Assembly: GCF_014656415.1 (NCBI RefSeq)
Contig: NZ_BNCJ01000002.1
Location: 180,101-244,100 of the forward strand
From: Seohaeicola zhoushanensis
GTDB lineage: Bacteria; Pseudomonadota; Alphaproteobacteria; Rhodobacterales; Rhodobacteraceae
Direction of reading: 5' to 3'
DNA: 64,000 nt
Under the pieces are notes generated by a model. The model was not told where the DNA came from, did not search any database, and saw only the letters and a list, made by a program, of their open reading frames with translations. How positions within the stretch are numbered: position 1 is the first letter of the stretch; every line of letters begins with the position of its first letter. Shown in pieces: positions 8,864 through 17,216 of the stretch. A program made the translations under genes and the position numbers.

Positions 8864-9064
8864 TCAGCGGTCGTAGGGCATGTAGCCCTTGACGATCTTG
8901 GCGTCGGGGGCGGAAAGGGTGGTGGTGCCGCGGGCATCGCGGATGAACTTCTTGGTCCGCTTGATCATGCCATGGCGCTTGCCGGCCTGGGCGGTGATCA
9001 CCTTGCCCGTGGCGGACATCTTGAAGCGCTTCTTGGCGCTCGACTTGGTCTTCATCTTGGGCAT
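8864..9064 (-). CDS. rpmI: 50S ribosomal protein L35
   Basis: 66 residues, [20 protein letters not shown] start, then the strongly basic [20 protein letters not shown] segment: a textbook L35. The ATG is chosen by family length; in-frame codons upstream are noncoding. A sigma70-like promoter lies about 80 bases upstream, and the gene is followed by rplT after 15 bases. Confidence 0.97.
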   Translation of the reverse strand: MPKMKTKSSAKKRFKMSATGKVITAQAGKRHGMIKRTKKFIRDARGTTTLSAPDAKIVKGYMPYDR

Positions 9065-9141
9065 TTCCGTCTCCTGTTCTTCAAGTACGGTCAAAGCGCG
9101 ACTCGGCATGCCACATAGGCCGGCCGCGCGGTCAGAGGCGC

Positions 9142-9170
9142 CGTTTACGCAAGCATCGGACAGGTTGCAA
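9142..9170 (-). promoter_or_regulatory. promoter of rpmI-rplT
   Basis: Minus strand TTGCAA and TAAACG separated by 17 bases, leaving an untranslated leader of about 70 bases before the L35 start codon. The leader is long enough for L20 autoregulation, but I could not demonstrate a specific fold. Confidence 0.5.
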
Positions 9171-9189
9171 GGGGTTTGTGCCGGGAAAA

Positions 9190-9414
9190 TCAGCGGATCA
9201 GGCCGCCGATCACTGAATAGAAGGCCTCGGGGATATCGCCGAGGCGGTAGCCGCCGGGCTTGGTGCGCTCGGCATAGATGATCATCCCCGCCGCGATCAC
9301 GATCGTGATCATCGCCCCGCGCGGCGGGCGGCGGTCGACCCATGCCGAGACCATCGCCGGAATCGCCAGCGCGGCAAGCACGAGGCCGATGGAGAGGATC
9401 TGGTCGTGGGTCAT
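9190..9414 (-). CDS. small membrane protein of unknown function
   Basis: 74 residues with two predicted membrane helices (about 6-25 and 34-47), the loop [10 protein letters not shown] between them, and a C-terminal amphipathic end [19 protein letters not shown]. It starts 21 bases after the pyk stop and is on the same strand, so it is probably the second gene of a pyk operon. I do not recognise a named family; similar small proteins accompany pyk in related genomes as far as I recall, which I could not check. Confidence 0.65.
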   Translation of the reverse strand: MTHDQILSIGLVLAALAIPAMVSAWVDRRPPRGAMITIVIAAGMIIYAERTKPGGYRLGDIPEAFYSVIGGLIR

Positions 9415-9435
9415 GCCAGCTCTCGTTGCGCTCCG

Positions 9436-10881
9436 TCAGCCCGGATCGGTGTTGAAGATCAGCTTCTCGTCGCAGGGGGCGACGCGCAGGATGTTGGTGG
9501 TGCCCGCCATGTTGAAGGGCACGCCGGCGATCACGATGATCTGGTCCCTCTCGGTGGCGAAACCGCCGGCGCGCGCGGCGCGGGCGGCGCTGACCACCGC
9601 CATCTTGAAGCGGTGCAGCTCCTCGGTCATCACGCAGTTGCAGCCCCAGGACAGCGCCAGACGGCGCGCGGTGCGGCGCACCGAGGTCATCGCGATGATC
9701 GGCAGGCCGGGACGTTCGCGCGCGGTGAGCAGCGCGGTGGTGCCCGACTGGGTAAAACAGCAGATCGCCTTGATGTCGGTGGTCTCGGCGATCTCGCGCG
9801 CCGCCGCCACGATGCCGTCGGCCACGGTCGACGCGCGGCCGCCACGCGAGGCGGCGATGATCTGCTGGTAGGTCGGGTCGGCCTCGACCTCGGTGGCGAC
9901 GCGGTCCATGGTCTGCACCGCCTCGACCGGATATTTGCCCGCCGCGCTCTCGGCCGAGAGCATGATCGCGTCGGTCCCCTCATAGATCGCGGTGGCGACG
10001 TCCGAGACCTCGGCGCGGGTCGGCATCGGGCTTTCGATCATCGATTCGAGCATCTGGGTGGCCACGATCACCGGCTTGGCGGCGGCGCGGCACCTGCGCA
10101 CCAGCCGCTTCTGGATCGGCGGCACCGCCTGCACCGGCAGTTCGACCCCGAGGTCGCCGCGCGCCACCATGATGCCGTCCGAAGCATCGAGGATGGCGTC
10201 GAAATTCTCGACCGCCGAGGGTTTCTCGATCTTCGAGAGCACCGCAGCCCGGCCCCTGGCCAGGGCGCGCGCCTCGTCCACGTCGGCGGCGCGCTGCACG
10301 AAGGAGAGCGCCAGCCAGTCGACGCCCAGCTCGCAGGCGAACTCAAGGTCTTCGCGGTCCTTCTCCGACAGCGCCGCCAGCGGCAGCACCACGTCGGGCA
10401 CGTTCACGCCCTTGCGGTTCGAGATGGTGCCGCCGGTCGTCACCGTGCAGGCGGCGAAATCGGGGCCGCAGCTGTCGACCCGCAGGCGGATCTTGCCGTC
10501 GTTCACGAAGAGCCGCTTGCCCGGTTGGAGCGCGGCGAAGATCTCGGGGTGGGGGAGGCAGACGCGGCTGGCATCGCCCGGCGTCTCGTCGAGGTCGAGC
10601 CGGAAGGCGGCGCCCTCGGTCAGCTCCTCGCTGCCCTTGGCGAATGCGCCGACGCGCAGCTTGGGGCCCTGCAGGTCGGCCAGGATGGCGATCGGGCTGT
10701 TCAGATCGGCCTCGACCTTGCGGATATGCGCGTGCTTCACGCGGATTTCCTCGTGGGTGCCGTGGCTCATGTTCAGGCGGAACACGTCCGCCCCCGCCTC
10801 GTGCAGCTTGCGGATCATCTCGTAGCTGTCCGACGCCGGGCCGAGGGTGGCGACGATCTTGACGTTTCTGCCGCGTCTCAT
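9436..10881 (-). CDS. pyk: pyruvate kinase
   Basis: 481 residues, normal for the enzyme that makes ATP and pyruvate from phosphoenolpyruvate and ADP. Visible are the N-terminal [12 protein letters not shown], the active-site barrel motifs [12 protein letters not shown] and [13 protein letters not shown], the catalytic Lys and metal region [19 protein letters not shown], the signature [15 protein letters not shown], and ATQMLESMI. The C-terminal regulatory domain is complete, ending near the stop at 9436. Start [10 protein letters not shown] is chosen as the typical N-terminus with GGAG upstream. Divergent to the N-formylglutamate amidohydrolase gene. Confidence 0.97.
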   Translation of the reverse strand: MRRGRNVKIVATLGPASDSYEMIRKLHEAGADVFRLNMSHGTHEEIRVKHAHIRKVEADLNSPIAILADLQGPKLRVGAFAKGSEELTEGAAFRLDLDETPGDASRVCLPHPEIFAALQPGKRLFVNDGKIRLRVDSCGPDFAACTVTTGGTISNRKGVNVPDVVLPLAALSEKDREDLEFACELGVDWLALSFVQRAADVDEARALARGRAAVLSKIEKPSAVENFDAILDASDGIMVARGDLGVELPVQAVPPIQKRLVRRCRAAAKPVIVATQMLESMIESPMPTRAEVSDVATAIYEGTDAIMLSAESAAGKYPVEAVQTMDRVATEVEADPTYQQIIAASRGGRASTVADGIVAAAREIAETTDIKAICCFTQSGTTALLTARERPGLPIIAMTSVRRTARRLALSWGCNCVMTEELHRFKMAVVSAARAARAGGFATERDQIIVIAGVPFNMAGTTNILRVAPCDEKLIFNTDPG

Positions 10882-10923
10882 GCCGCAACTCCTTCCTGCG
10901 TTACCGCAAACATGTCGTCGCCG

Positions 10924-10952
10924 GTTATGACGCGATTCCCATTTGCGGGCAA
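10924..10952 (-). promoter_or_regulatory. possible pyk promoter
   Basis: Minus strand TTGCCC and CATAAC with a 17-base spacer, 43 bases before the pyk start codon, inside the 106-base divergent region. Found by eye only. Confidence 0.4.
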
Positions 10953-10987
10953 CTGGCCTAAAGAAGGGTGAAGCTTGAGACAGGCAT

Positions 10988-11725
10988 ATGACATACACCC
11001 CGTTTTTCACCTACGGCGAGGATCGGCCCGGCCGCTGGCTCGTCACCTGCGACCATGCCGCCAACACGGTGCCGCCCGCGATCAACGGCGGCGACCTGGG
11101 CCTGCCGCGCGAGGACATGGAGCGCCACATCGCCTATGACGTCGGCGCGCTGGGCGTGTCGCGCCACCTGGGCGAGATCCTGAACGCGCCGGTGATCGCC
11201 TCGAACTTCTCGCGGCTGGTGATCGACCCGAACCGGGGCGAGGACGACCCGACGCTGCTGATGAAGCTCTACGACGGCTCGGTGATCCCGGCCAACCGCC
11301 ACGCCGACGCCGCCGAGCGCGAGCGGCGGATGGAGATGTGCCACCGCCCCTACCACCGCGAGCTGGCGCGGCTGATGGCACGGCCCGGTGCGGTGCTGCT
11401 CTCGATCCACAGCTTCACCCGCCAGCTGCGCGGGCGCGAGCCGCGGCCCTGGCAGGTCGGCGTGCTCTATGCCGGCGACGACCGGCTGGCGCGGCCGCTG
11501 CTCGACCTGCTTCATGCCGAACCCGACCTTTGCACCGGCGACAACGAGCCCTATTCCGGCCACCTGCCGGGCGATGCGGTCGACCGTCACGCGATCCTTC
11601 CGGGCCGTCCCAACGTGCTGATCGAGGTCAGGAACGACCTGATCGCCGACAATGCCGGGCAACGCGCCTGGGCCGAGCGCCTGGCGCCGATCCTGGAACG
11701 CGCGCTGGCGCTTTCGGGCCTCTGA
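10988..11725 (+). CDS. N-formylglutamate amidohydrolase family protein
   Basis: 245 residues of the FGase fold. Zinc-site style motifs are visible: VTCDHAANTVP near residue 20, the NFSRLVIDPNR segment near 75, HRPYHRELARLM near 120 and SIHSFTR near 140. The family hydrolyses N-formyl-L-glutamate at the end of histidine breakdown in some bacteria, but no hut genes are nearby and many homologues have other amide substrates. It begins 106 bases from the divergent pyk gene and is followed by a DUF1244 gene after 59 bases. Family certain, substrate uncertain. Confidence 0.85.
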   Translation: MTYTPFFTYGEDRPGRWLVTCDHAANTVPPAINGGDLGLPREDMERHIAYDVGALGVSRHLGEILNAPVIASNFSRLVIDPNRGEDDPTLLMKLYDGSVIPANRHADAAERERRMEMCHRPYHRELARLMARPGAVLLSIHSFTRQLRGREPRPWQVGVLYAGDDRLARPLLDLLHAEPDLCTGDNEPYSGHLPGDAVDRHAILPGRPNVLIEVRNDLIADNAGQRAWAERLAPILERALALSGL

Positions 11726-11784
11726 GCCAGGGTGACAAGGCCGGGGCGCGCGCCTACATCGAAGACAAGCCAACGGAGGAACCC

Positions 11785-12099
11785 ATGGACCGCCAGACCC
11801 AGATCGAACTCGAAGCCGCCGCCTTCCGCCGCCTGCGCCAGCACCTGATGGAAGACCGCACCGACGTGCAGAACATCGACCTGATGAACCTCGCCGGTTT
11901 CTGCCGCAATTGCCTCGCCCGCTGGTACCAGGAGGCCGCCAACGAGAAGGGGATCGAGATGGGCAAGGAAGAGGCCCGCGAGATCTATTACGGCATGACC
12001 ATGGACGAGTGGAAGGCGAAGCACCAGACCGAGGCCGGCGCCGACAAGCAGGCCGCCTTCAAGGTCGCATTCGAGCAGAACGTCGGCTCGAAGGGCTGA
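11785..12099 (+). CDS. DUF1244 (SMc04008-like) protein
   Basis: 104 residues from an ATG preceded by GGAGGA. The helical sequence with LMNLAGFCRNCLARWYQEAANEKGI and EAREIYYGMTMDEWKAKHQ is the hallmark of the small cytosolic DUF1244 family conserved in alpha- and gammaproteobacteria; the FCRNC pair of cysteines is the most striking element. No enzymatic role is established to my knowledge. A GC-rich hairpin GCGCGGG/CCCGCGC follows the stop at 12108-12127, without a T run. Confidence 0.85.
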   Translation: MDRQTQIELEAAAFRRLRQHLMEDRTDVQNIDLMNLAGFCRNCLARWYQEAANEKGIEMGKEEAREIYYGMTMDEWKAKHQTEAGADKQAAFKVAFEQNVGSKG

Positions 12100-12205
12100 G
12101 ACCTGCGGCGCGGGGGCCTTCCCGCGCAATTGCAGGTTTATTCACGACTTCTTCATCTCTATCATCGCAGGAAAAGCAGCACCCACAGGCGCCTGAACCC
12201 CCGAC

Positions 12206-13783
12206 ATGGCCGAGATCGCGTATATCCTCCTGTGCCACAAGGACCCGCAGGCGGTGATCCAGCAGGCGCGGCGGCTGACCGTGGCCGGCGACAACATGGC
12301 GATCCACTTCGACGCCAGCGCCCCCGCCGAGCAGTACGAGCGCATCAGGGCCGAACTCGACGGGCTGCCCAATGTCACCTTCGCGAAGAAGCGCGTGAAA
12401 TGCGGCTGGGGCGAGTGGTCGCTGGTGCAGGCCACGCTGAACGCGCTGGAAAGCGCCATCGAGGCCTTCCCGCGCGCGACGCATTTCTACATGCTCTCGG
12501 GCGACTGCATGGCGATCAAGACAGCCGAATACGCCCACCAGTTCCTCGACGCCCGCGATGTCGACTTCATCGAAAGCTTCGATTTCTTCGACAGCGACTG
12601 GATCAAGACCGGGATGAAGGAAGACCGGCTGATCTATCGCCACTACTTCAACGAACGCACCCAGAAGCGCCGCTTCTACGCCGCCTTCAACCTGCAACGC
12701 CGCCTGGGTCTGAAACGGGCGATCCCCGCCGATATCCAGGTGCAGATCGGCAGCCAGTGGTGGTGTCTGCGCCGCCGCACGGTCGAGGCGATCCTTGCGA
12801 TGGTGGCCAAGCGGCGCGACGTCATGCGCTTCTTCCGCACCACCTGGATCCCGGACGAGACCTTCTTCCAGTCCCTGGTGCGCCACCTCGTCCCGGATAC
12901 CGAGATCGAGAGCCGCACGCTGACCTTCCTGCTGTTCTCGGACTACGGCCTGCCGGTCACCTTCTACAACGACCATTACGACCTGCTGCTGGCGCAGGAT
13001 TACCTCTTCGCCCGCAAGATCAGCCCCGAGGCGACCGACCTCAAGGCGCGGCTGGGCCGGCTCTATGCCGCGCGCGACGTCTCCTTCCAGATCTCGAACG
13101 AGGGGCGCAGCCTCTATGCCTTCCTCACCGGACGCGGCCGGATCGGGCGGCGCTTCGGGATGCGCTTCTGGGAGACCGAGAGCAGCCTCGGGCGCGAGCG
13201 CGAGCTGATGATCGTGGTCTGCAAGAAATGGCACGTGGCCAAGCGCCTGCTGGAGCGGATCCGGCAGGTGACGAATGTGCCTGCGGTCGATTACCTGTTC
13301 AACGAGGAGAACACCGCGCTGCCCGATCTCGGCGGTATCCAGTCGACGCTGGAAAAGCGCACCCGCCACCGCCGGTCGCTGATGCGGATGCTCTTCGACT
13401 ATTACGAGACCGACCGGCTGATCGTCTGCATGGACCCGGGCAACCTCGACCTGATGGAGGATTTCTTCGCCGACCGCTCGACCACCCGGCTGCTCGAGAT
13501 CGAATGCCAGTTCAGCGACGACTATCTGGCCGGCCACGCCCGCCGGGTCGGGCTGGCGGGCGAACAGACCAGTGCCGCGACGCTGGCCCGGCTGCTGCCG
13601 ACCATCCGCAACGACATGATCTACGAGACCGACCGCATCCGCGACGCCGGTTTCCCGCGCCATGGCCGCCTGCGCGAGAACGCGACGGTCGAGGAAAATG
13701 CCGGCAGACTGGCCGAGTTCCTGACGATCGCACCCGAGAAGGCCCTGCAGATCGTGCGGCCCGATCATCTCTTCGCCGACTGA
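12206..13783 (+). CDS. beta-1,6-N-acetylglucosaminyltransferase-like (GT14) protein with C-terminal extra domain
   Basis: 525 residues. The N-terminal half (about 1-280) has the Core-2/I-branching GT14 look: AYILLCHKDPQAVIQQARRL, the IHFDASAP segment, CGWGEWSLVQATLNAL, HFYMLSGDCMAIK and GSQWWCLRRRTVEAIL, a set of motifs shared with xylosyl- and GlcNAc-branching enzymes. From about 300 on comes a second domain (ELMIVVCKKWHVAKRLLERI to the end) that I take to be the Rhodobacterales domain named DUF5928; it looks like a nucleotide-handling or sulfotransferase-like fold, but this is a guess. No signal or membrane segment, so it should act in the cytosol on an envelope or surface glycan precursor. 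Stands alone between hairpins. Confidence 0.8.
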   Translation: MAEIAYILLCHKDPQAVIQQARRLTVAGDNMAIHFDASAPAEQYERIRAELDGLPNVTFAKKRVKCGWGEWSLVQATLNALESAIEAFPRATHFYMLSGDCMAIKTAEYAHQFLDARDVDFIESFDFFDSDWIKTGMKEDRLIYRHYFNERTQKRRFYAAFNLQRRLGLKRAIPADIQVQIGSQWWCLRRRTVEAILAMVAKRRDVMRFFRTTWIPDETFFQSLVRHLVPDTEIESRTLTFLLFSDYGLPVTFYNDHYDLLLAQDYLFARKISPEATDLKARLGRLYAARDVSFQISNEGRSLYAFLTGRGRIGRRFGMRFWETESSLGRERELMIVVCKKWHVAKRLLERIRQVTNVPAVDYLFNEENTALPDLGGIQSTLEKRTRHRRSLMRMLFDYYETDRLIVCMDPGNLDLMEDFFADRSTTRLLEIECQFSDDYLAGHARRVGLAGEQTSAATLARLLPTIRNDMIYETDRIRDAGFPRHGRLRENATVEENAGRLAEFLTIAPEKALQIVRPDHLFAD

Positions 13784-13790
13784 GGCGCCC

Positions 13791-13827
13791 AAGAAAAAGC
13801 GCCTGCTCTCGGGGGAAGAGCAGGCGC
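13791..13827 (-). terminator. strong terminator at the end of the unknown operon
   Basis: Perfect 11-bp stem GCGCCTGCTCT/AGAGCAGGCGC with a 7-base loop; on the minus strand it is followed by TTTTTCTT. It can also act as a hairpin behind the convergent glycosyltransferase gene. Confidence 0.85.
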
Positions 13828-13934
13828 GAGGTCCGGGCGGGACTTCCCGGATGGGACAGGTAAGCGATCCGGCGTAATGGCCGGGTCATGCAGTCAACGT
13901 CGCATCCGGAATTCGGTTCCCGCGAGGTGCGGAT

Positions 13935-14585
13935 TTATCGTTTCTTGCTGCGCCAGGTGTCGAGCCAGCGGCTCAGCCGCCCGCGCCGCTCGGCCACGCG
14001 GTCCTCGACCGCGTCCCAGCGTTCCTCGACCTCTTCCAGCGCCGGGTCGATCGTGCGCTCGCGGAATTGCAGCCAGACCGCCCGCAGGAACAGGAAGGCC
14101 ACCAGCAGGAAGACGAAGAAGAAGATGTTGAACCATGGGATCACGGTCACGTCGGGCCCGGCCACCGGCTTGATGGAGATCGCGTTGGGAAAGACCGTCA
14201 GCCATTCGTTGCGCCAGCCATAGAAGGTGACGACCGCCCACTTGGGCGCATCCGCCGTAGACTTCAGGTCTTCGGCCTGGGTCAGCAGGTTGGCGGTGTC
14301 GAACTTGAAATAGGGCGGCCAGGACCAGCCGGTATCCTCGTTGCGGAAGACGCGGGGCTTGCCGTTGGGCAGGACGGTCTGGATGAACTGCACATCGCGG
14401 TTGATGAGCCCGGCCGACAGATCATCGGGCTTGGACCAGAAGATCCGCGTCCAGTCGCCCAGCTCCTGGCGTTCCTGGTAGGTGTTGACCACCCGCACGA
14501 TATCGTGCCGCGGCAGCGTGTAATGCAGGAAGCCGCCGACGATCAGCACCACGATGGCGATCAGGGCCCATTTGATTTTGCGCAT
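13935..14585 (-). CDS. DUF1523 family membrane-anchored protein
   Basis: 216 residues. One N-terminal membrane segment (about 6-22, IKWALIAIVVLIVGGFLHYTL), a periplasmic part of roughly 130 residues containing HDIVRVVNTYQERQELGDWTRIFW and YGWRNEWLTVFPNAISI, a second membrane segment (about 148-168, WFNIFFFVFLLVAFLFLRAV) and a cytosolic charged coiled tail (EERWDAVEDRVAERRGRL). The DUF1523 name rests on the NTYQER and YGWRNEWLTVFPNA motifs. Last gene of the long unknown operon, 7 bases after a small membrane protein gene and 100 bases before the strong terminator. Confidence 0.78.
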   Translation of the reverse strand: MRKIKWALIAIVVLIVGGFLHYTLPRHDIVRVVNTYQERQELGDWTRIFWSKPDDLSAGLINRDVQFIQTVLPNGKPRVFRNEDTGWSWPPYFKFDTANLLTQAEDLKSTADAPKWAVVTFYGWRNEWLTVFPNAISIKPVAGPDVTVIPWFNIFFFVFLLVAFLFLRAVWLQFRERTIDPALEEVEERWDAVEDRVAERRGRLSRWLDTWRSKKR

Positions 14586-14592
14586 TCCAGCC

Positions 14593-14868
14593 TCAGTCGA
14601 AATTCACCAGATATTGCACCACCAGCAGAGCAATCAGCGGCACCACGTAGACCAGCCAGATCAGCTTCTTGCGGAAACCCCGGTGGTATTCGGTCATCCC
14701 GGTCTCGATATAGGCATCCCGCGCCTCGGGGTCACCCCCTTCCGGGTGTTCCGCCGCCCAGCGTTTTTCCAGCTTCTCGCGCCGGACCGAGCGGGAATAG
14801 ACCGAGATCAGCAGATAGGCCGCCGTGCAGGCGATCAGGCCCAGGAACATCAGCCGGACAAAGCCCAT
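14593..14868 (-). CDS. small two-helix membrane protein of unknown function
   Basis: 91 residues with an N-terminal membrane helix (about 4-23), a polar middle (RREKLEKRWAAEHPEGGDPEARDAYIETGMTEYHRGF) and a C-terminal membrane helix (about 68-88). It is separated from the 448-residue gene by 3 bases and from the DUF1523 gene by 7, so it belongs to the same transcript. The topology puts both ends on one side. Not recognised beyond that. Confidence 0.75.
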   Translation of the reverse strand: MGFVRLMFLGLIACTAAYLLISVYSRSVRREKLEKRWAAEHPEGGDPEARDAYIETGMTEYHRGFRKKLIWLVYVVPLIALLVVQYLVNFD

Positions 14869-14871
14869 GCG

Positions 14872-16218
14872 TTACCTCCTCACCGCGCCCCAGGGGCCGA
14901 CCCTGCGGACGATCTCTTCCACCGGGGCAACGGGCGCCTCGCCCTTCATGTCCGGCTCGCGTCCGAAGAGTGCCGCGCGCGCGCCGGCCTTGTCCACCTG
15001 GTATTCCCGCGCGAGGAAATCGGCGACAAAGGCGCGCTTGGCCTCGGGCCAGGTGGCGTAGAGGCGGTAAAACAGCTCCTTGTGGCAGATGAAGAGCTGG
15101 CGAATGTCGAGCGGCGTGAGGTTCGCCAGCAACATGTTGACCAGGTCCTGCAGCGGCGTGTCGGCGGCCCGCAGCGAGTAGAAATAGGCCGGGTCGTCCG
15201 AGGTGATACGCGGCCATGCGCCGCCCTCGGTCGCCCATTTGTAGAGCTCGCGCAGCCCGTGATACTCGCGCGGCAGCCGGTGCGCGTTCTGCCGCGCCAG
15301 ACGGCGGATATCGGCGCGGGTCAGCCCGGTGAGGTCGAGGCCGAGGTCGGCGGCCGCGTCGATCACGATGAAATCCATCTTCTGCGCCAGGATCGCCGCC
15401 GCATCGATGCCGCGCGCCTTCACGATAGGCTCGACCAGGTCGTTGTAGTCGAAGAACTTCGCGATCTGGTTGCGGTCCTTCAGGTCGAAGACATACTTGA
15501 TCGGCAGCGCCCCCAGCTCTTCCTTTGGCCCGCTTGAAATCACCGCCGGATGCGCCACCGACTGGAACAGGTAGAGCCCGCCGAAATGCGCGGTCCAGAA
15601 GTCGGGTTGCTCATAGTCCTGCCGTTTCAGCCGCACCGGGTTGCGGGTGATATCGCCCGATTTCTGCGCCAGCCCGATCATCTCGGCGATCAGCACGTCA
15701 TCGAACCAGCCATCCTCCTCGGCCTTGAACCGCCCGACCAGCTCGGTCAGCTTCTCGGCATGGCGGATGGTGCCGCCGGTGGTGTCGCATTCGACACGGA
15801 TCTTGGCGACCTCGAACAGCTTCCGCGGCTCGGAGATGTCGAAGACCGAATTGACCAGCTCGCCCGCCACCGCATCGGTCGCCGTCAGCGCGAAGAGCTG
15901 CGCCTCGTTGTCCGCGATGAACTGCTTGAGGATGGTGCGCGAGGTCGAGAACTTGACGTTCAGCAGCGGGCAGGACTTCTGCTCGGTCGACAGCAGGATG
16001 AACTGCCGGTTCACCCCGTTGTGGTTGAGATAGAGCAGGTCGTCGAATTCATCGCCGATCTCGGGCGAGTAGCCCGACAGGTCGATGTGGAAATCGCTGA
16101 GCTTGGTGCGCTTGCCGGTCAGATGCTCCAGCGCCCGGTTGTAGCGCTCCACCAGCGCGGGCGAGGCCACGCGGTAGAGATTGCCGAACATCAGGCCCTT
16201 TTCGATGAGACGTTTCAT
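14872..16218 (-). CDS. conserved protein of unknown function in the AAA+ operon
   Basis: 448 residues, soluble, no signal or membrane segment. It starts MKRLIEKGLMFGNLYRVASPALVERYNRAL and has distinctive blocks such as LSDFHIDLSGYSPEIGDEFDDLLYLN, FILLSTEQKSCPLLNVKFSTSRTIL and QLFICHKELFYRLYATWPEAKR. I believe it matches a Rhodobacterales family catalogued as DUF6638, from memory only. The ATG overlaps the stop of the DUF559 gene in ATGA, so its translation is coupled to the nuclease gene, and it is followed at 3 bases by the small membrane protein. No catalytic motif is evident. Confidence 0.7.
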   Translation of the reverse strand: MKRLIEKGLMFGNLYRVASPALVERYNRALEHLTGKRTKLSDFHIDLSGYSPEIGDEFDDLLYLNHNGVNRQFILLSTEQKSCPLLNVKFSTSRTILKQFIADNEAQLFALTATDAVAGELVNSVFDISEPRKLFEVAKIRVECDTTGGTIRHAEKLTELVGRFKAEEDGWFDDVLIAEMIGLAQKSGDITRNPVRLKRQDYEQPDFWTAHFGGLYLFQSVAHPAVISSGPKEELGALPIKYVFDLKDRNQIAKFFDYNDLVEPIVKARGIDAAAILAQKMDFIVIDAAADLGLDLTGLTRADIRRLARQNAHRLPREYHGLRELYKWATEGGAWPRITSDDPAYFYSLRAADTPLQDLVNMLLANLTPLDIRQLFICHKELFYRLYATWPEAKRAFVADFLAREYQVDKAGARAALFGREPDMKGEAPVAPVEEIVRRVGPWGAVRR

Positions 16219-16667
16219 GACTGTCTGTCCTCGATCTGTCCCGCCCCGGTTCTGTCTGAACGCGACCGCAGGGGCCCGCGCCTCCCCTCCCCCTCGTGGG
16301 GAGGGGATGGGGGAGGGGGGCCGCCCCCGTCGAGCGCCTCGAGAACGGTCTGCATCACGCCGTCGATATTCCCTTGTATCTCCGTGTTCCAGAACCGAAG
16401 CACCCGGAACCCCTGTGCCACGAACCAGTCGTCGCGCGCCTTGTCCGCGGGCCCGCCATGCCCGCCGCCATCGGCCTCGATCGCCAGCCGCCGGCCAAGC
16501 TCGGCGAAATCGGCGATATAGGGGCCGACCGGAGCCTGCCGGCGGAAATGCGTGCCGAGCCGCCGGTTCAGGTCGCGCAACTCGCGCCAGAGCCGCTGCT
16601 CCTGTGGCGTCATCTCCGACCTGAGCCGACGCGCATGGGCTCGGGTCTGCCGAGCGATCCGGGTCAT
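16215..16667 (-). CDS. DUF559 (Vsr-like) endonuclease
   Basis: 150 residues. Typical DUF559 opening ARRLRSEMTPQEQRLWREL (about 12-30), then the nuclease core FRRQAPVGPYIADFAELGRR and LAIEADGGGH with candidate acidic residues D53, E64 and D66, and a final GFRVLRFWNTEI strand. The family resembles very-short-patch-repair and PD-(D/E)XK nucleases. Residues about 116-131 (PPPPSPPHEGEGRR) are encoded by one arm of a 45-bp inverted repeat whose other arm lies 22 bases upstream of the start codon, so the tail is probably not part of the fold. It overlaps the next gene by ATGA. The start is the ATG before TRIARQTR. Confidence 0.85.
   Translation of the reverse strand: MTRIARQTRAHARRLRSEMTPQEQRLWRELRDLNRRLGTHFRRQAPVGPYIADFAELGRRLAIEADGGGHGGPADKARDDWFVAQGFRVLRFWNTEIQGNIDGVMQTVLEALDGGGPPPPSPPHEGEGRRGPLRSRSDRTGAGQIEDRQS
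16277..16321 (+). repeat. 45-bp inverted repeat, left arm (inside the nuclease gene)
   Basis: Sequence beginning CGCGCCTCCCCTCCCCCTCG. It is the reverse complement of 16689-16733 with one mismatch in 45. Each arm also contains its own CCCCTCC/GGAGGGG palindrome. Confidence 0.9.
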
Positions 16668-16688
16668 CGTGCCCGCCCTTTCGGCAGC

Positions 16689-16733
16689 GCCCCCCACCCC
16701 CATCCCCTCCCCACGAGGGGGAGGGGAGGCGCG
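16689..16733 (-). repeat. 45-bp inverted repeat, right arm (upstream of the nuclease gene)
   Basis: Partner of 16277-16321, 44 of 45 bases complementary. The two arms enclose nearly all of the DUF559 reading frame, 367 bases between them. Confidence 0.9.
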
Positions 16734-16767
16734 ACGCTTCCTCGTGTCGGACAGATGGCCGGGGCCT

Positions 16768-17100
16768 TCACCAGACGTTCTCCTTCCACCGCGAGGGGGT
16801 GTAGCTGACACTCAACACCAGAACCGGCCCCCAGACCAGACCCGCCCCCAGGCCCAGCTTCAGGAAATGCAGCACCGTCTCCGCCGGGGCGATCCCGGCA
16901 AGGTCGAGCAGGGCAGTGCTCCGGGCGAGGTAGCTGGCAAAGAAATAGCCCGCCGCGATTGCCGTCACCAGCAAGGCGCAGACGGCTGCGTTGAGCAGGA
17001 CGCCGGCAAAGGTTTCGGGGAAGAGCCGCAGCAGCAGGTGGGGCAGAGCGGCGGCGAGGGCCATGAGGAGGAAGATGGGGAGGGCGATGGCGAGGATCAT
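16768..17100 (-). CDS. small membrane protein of unknown function
   Basis: 110 residues with about three membrane segments (MILAIALPIFLLMALAAALP, then VLLNAAVCALLVTAIAAGYFF, then FLKLGLGAGLVWGPVLVLSVSYT). The ATG at 17100 is chosen because the frame upstream loses hydrophobic, coding-like character and runs through a hairpin. It lies between the LysM-like gene (117 bases upstream, with a GCGGGGGC/GCCCCCGC hairpin at 17160-17181) and the DUF559 gene (100 bases downstream, holding a repeat arm). Membership of the same operon is by position and strand only. Confidence 0.65.
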   Translation of the reverse strand: MILAIALPIFLLMALAAALPHLLLRLFPETFAGVLLNAAVCALLVTAIAAGYFFASYLARSTALLDLAGIAPAETVLHFLKLGLGAGLVWGPVLVLSVSYTPSRWKENVW

Positions 17101-17216
17101 GGGAGTGTATCCGCTGTAGTCCCTTCGAAACGGCGCATGCGCCTCGCCTCCTCGCCTTCGCGGGGGCCGGCGGGCCCCCGCGCGCTGTGTCGAAATTCGC
17201 GCAATCGCTCCAACCG

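Noticed and set aside
16277-16321. G-rich stretch as a quadruplex or CRISPR-like repeat
   Set aside because: It is fully explained as one arm of the inverted repeat, with a partner at 16689-16733.
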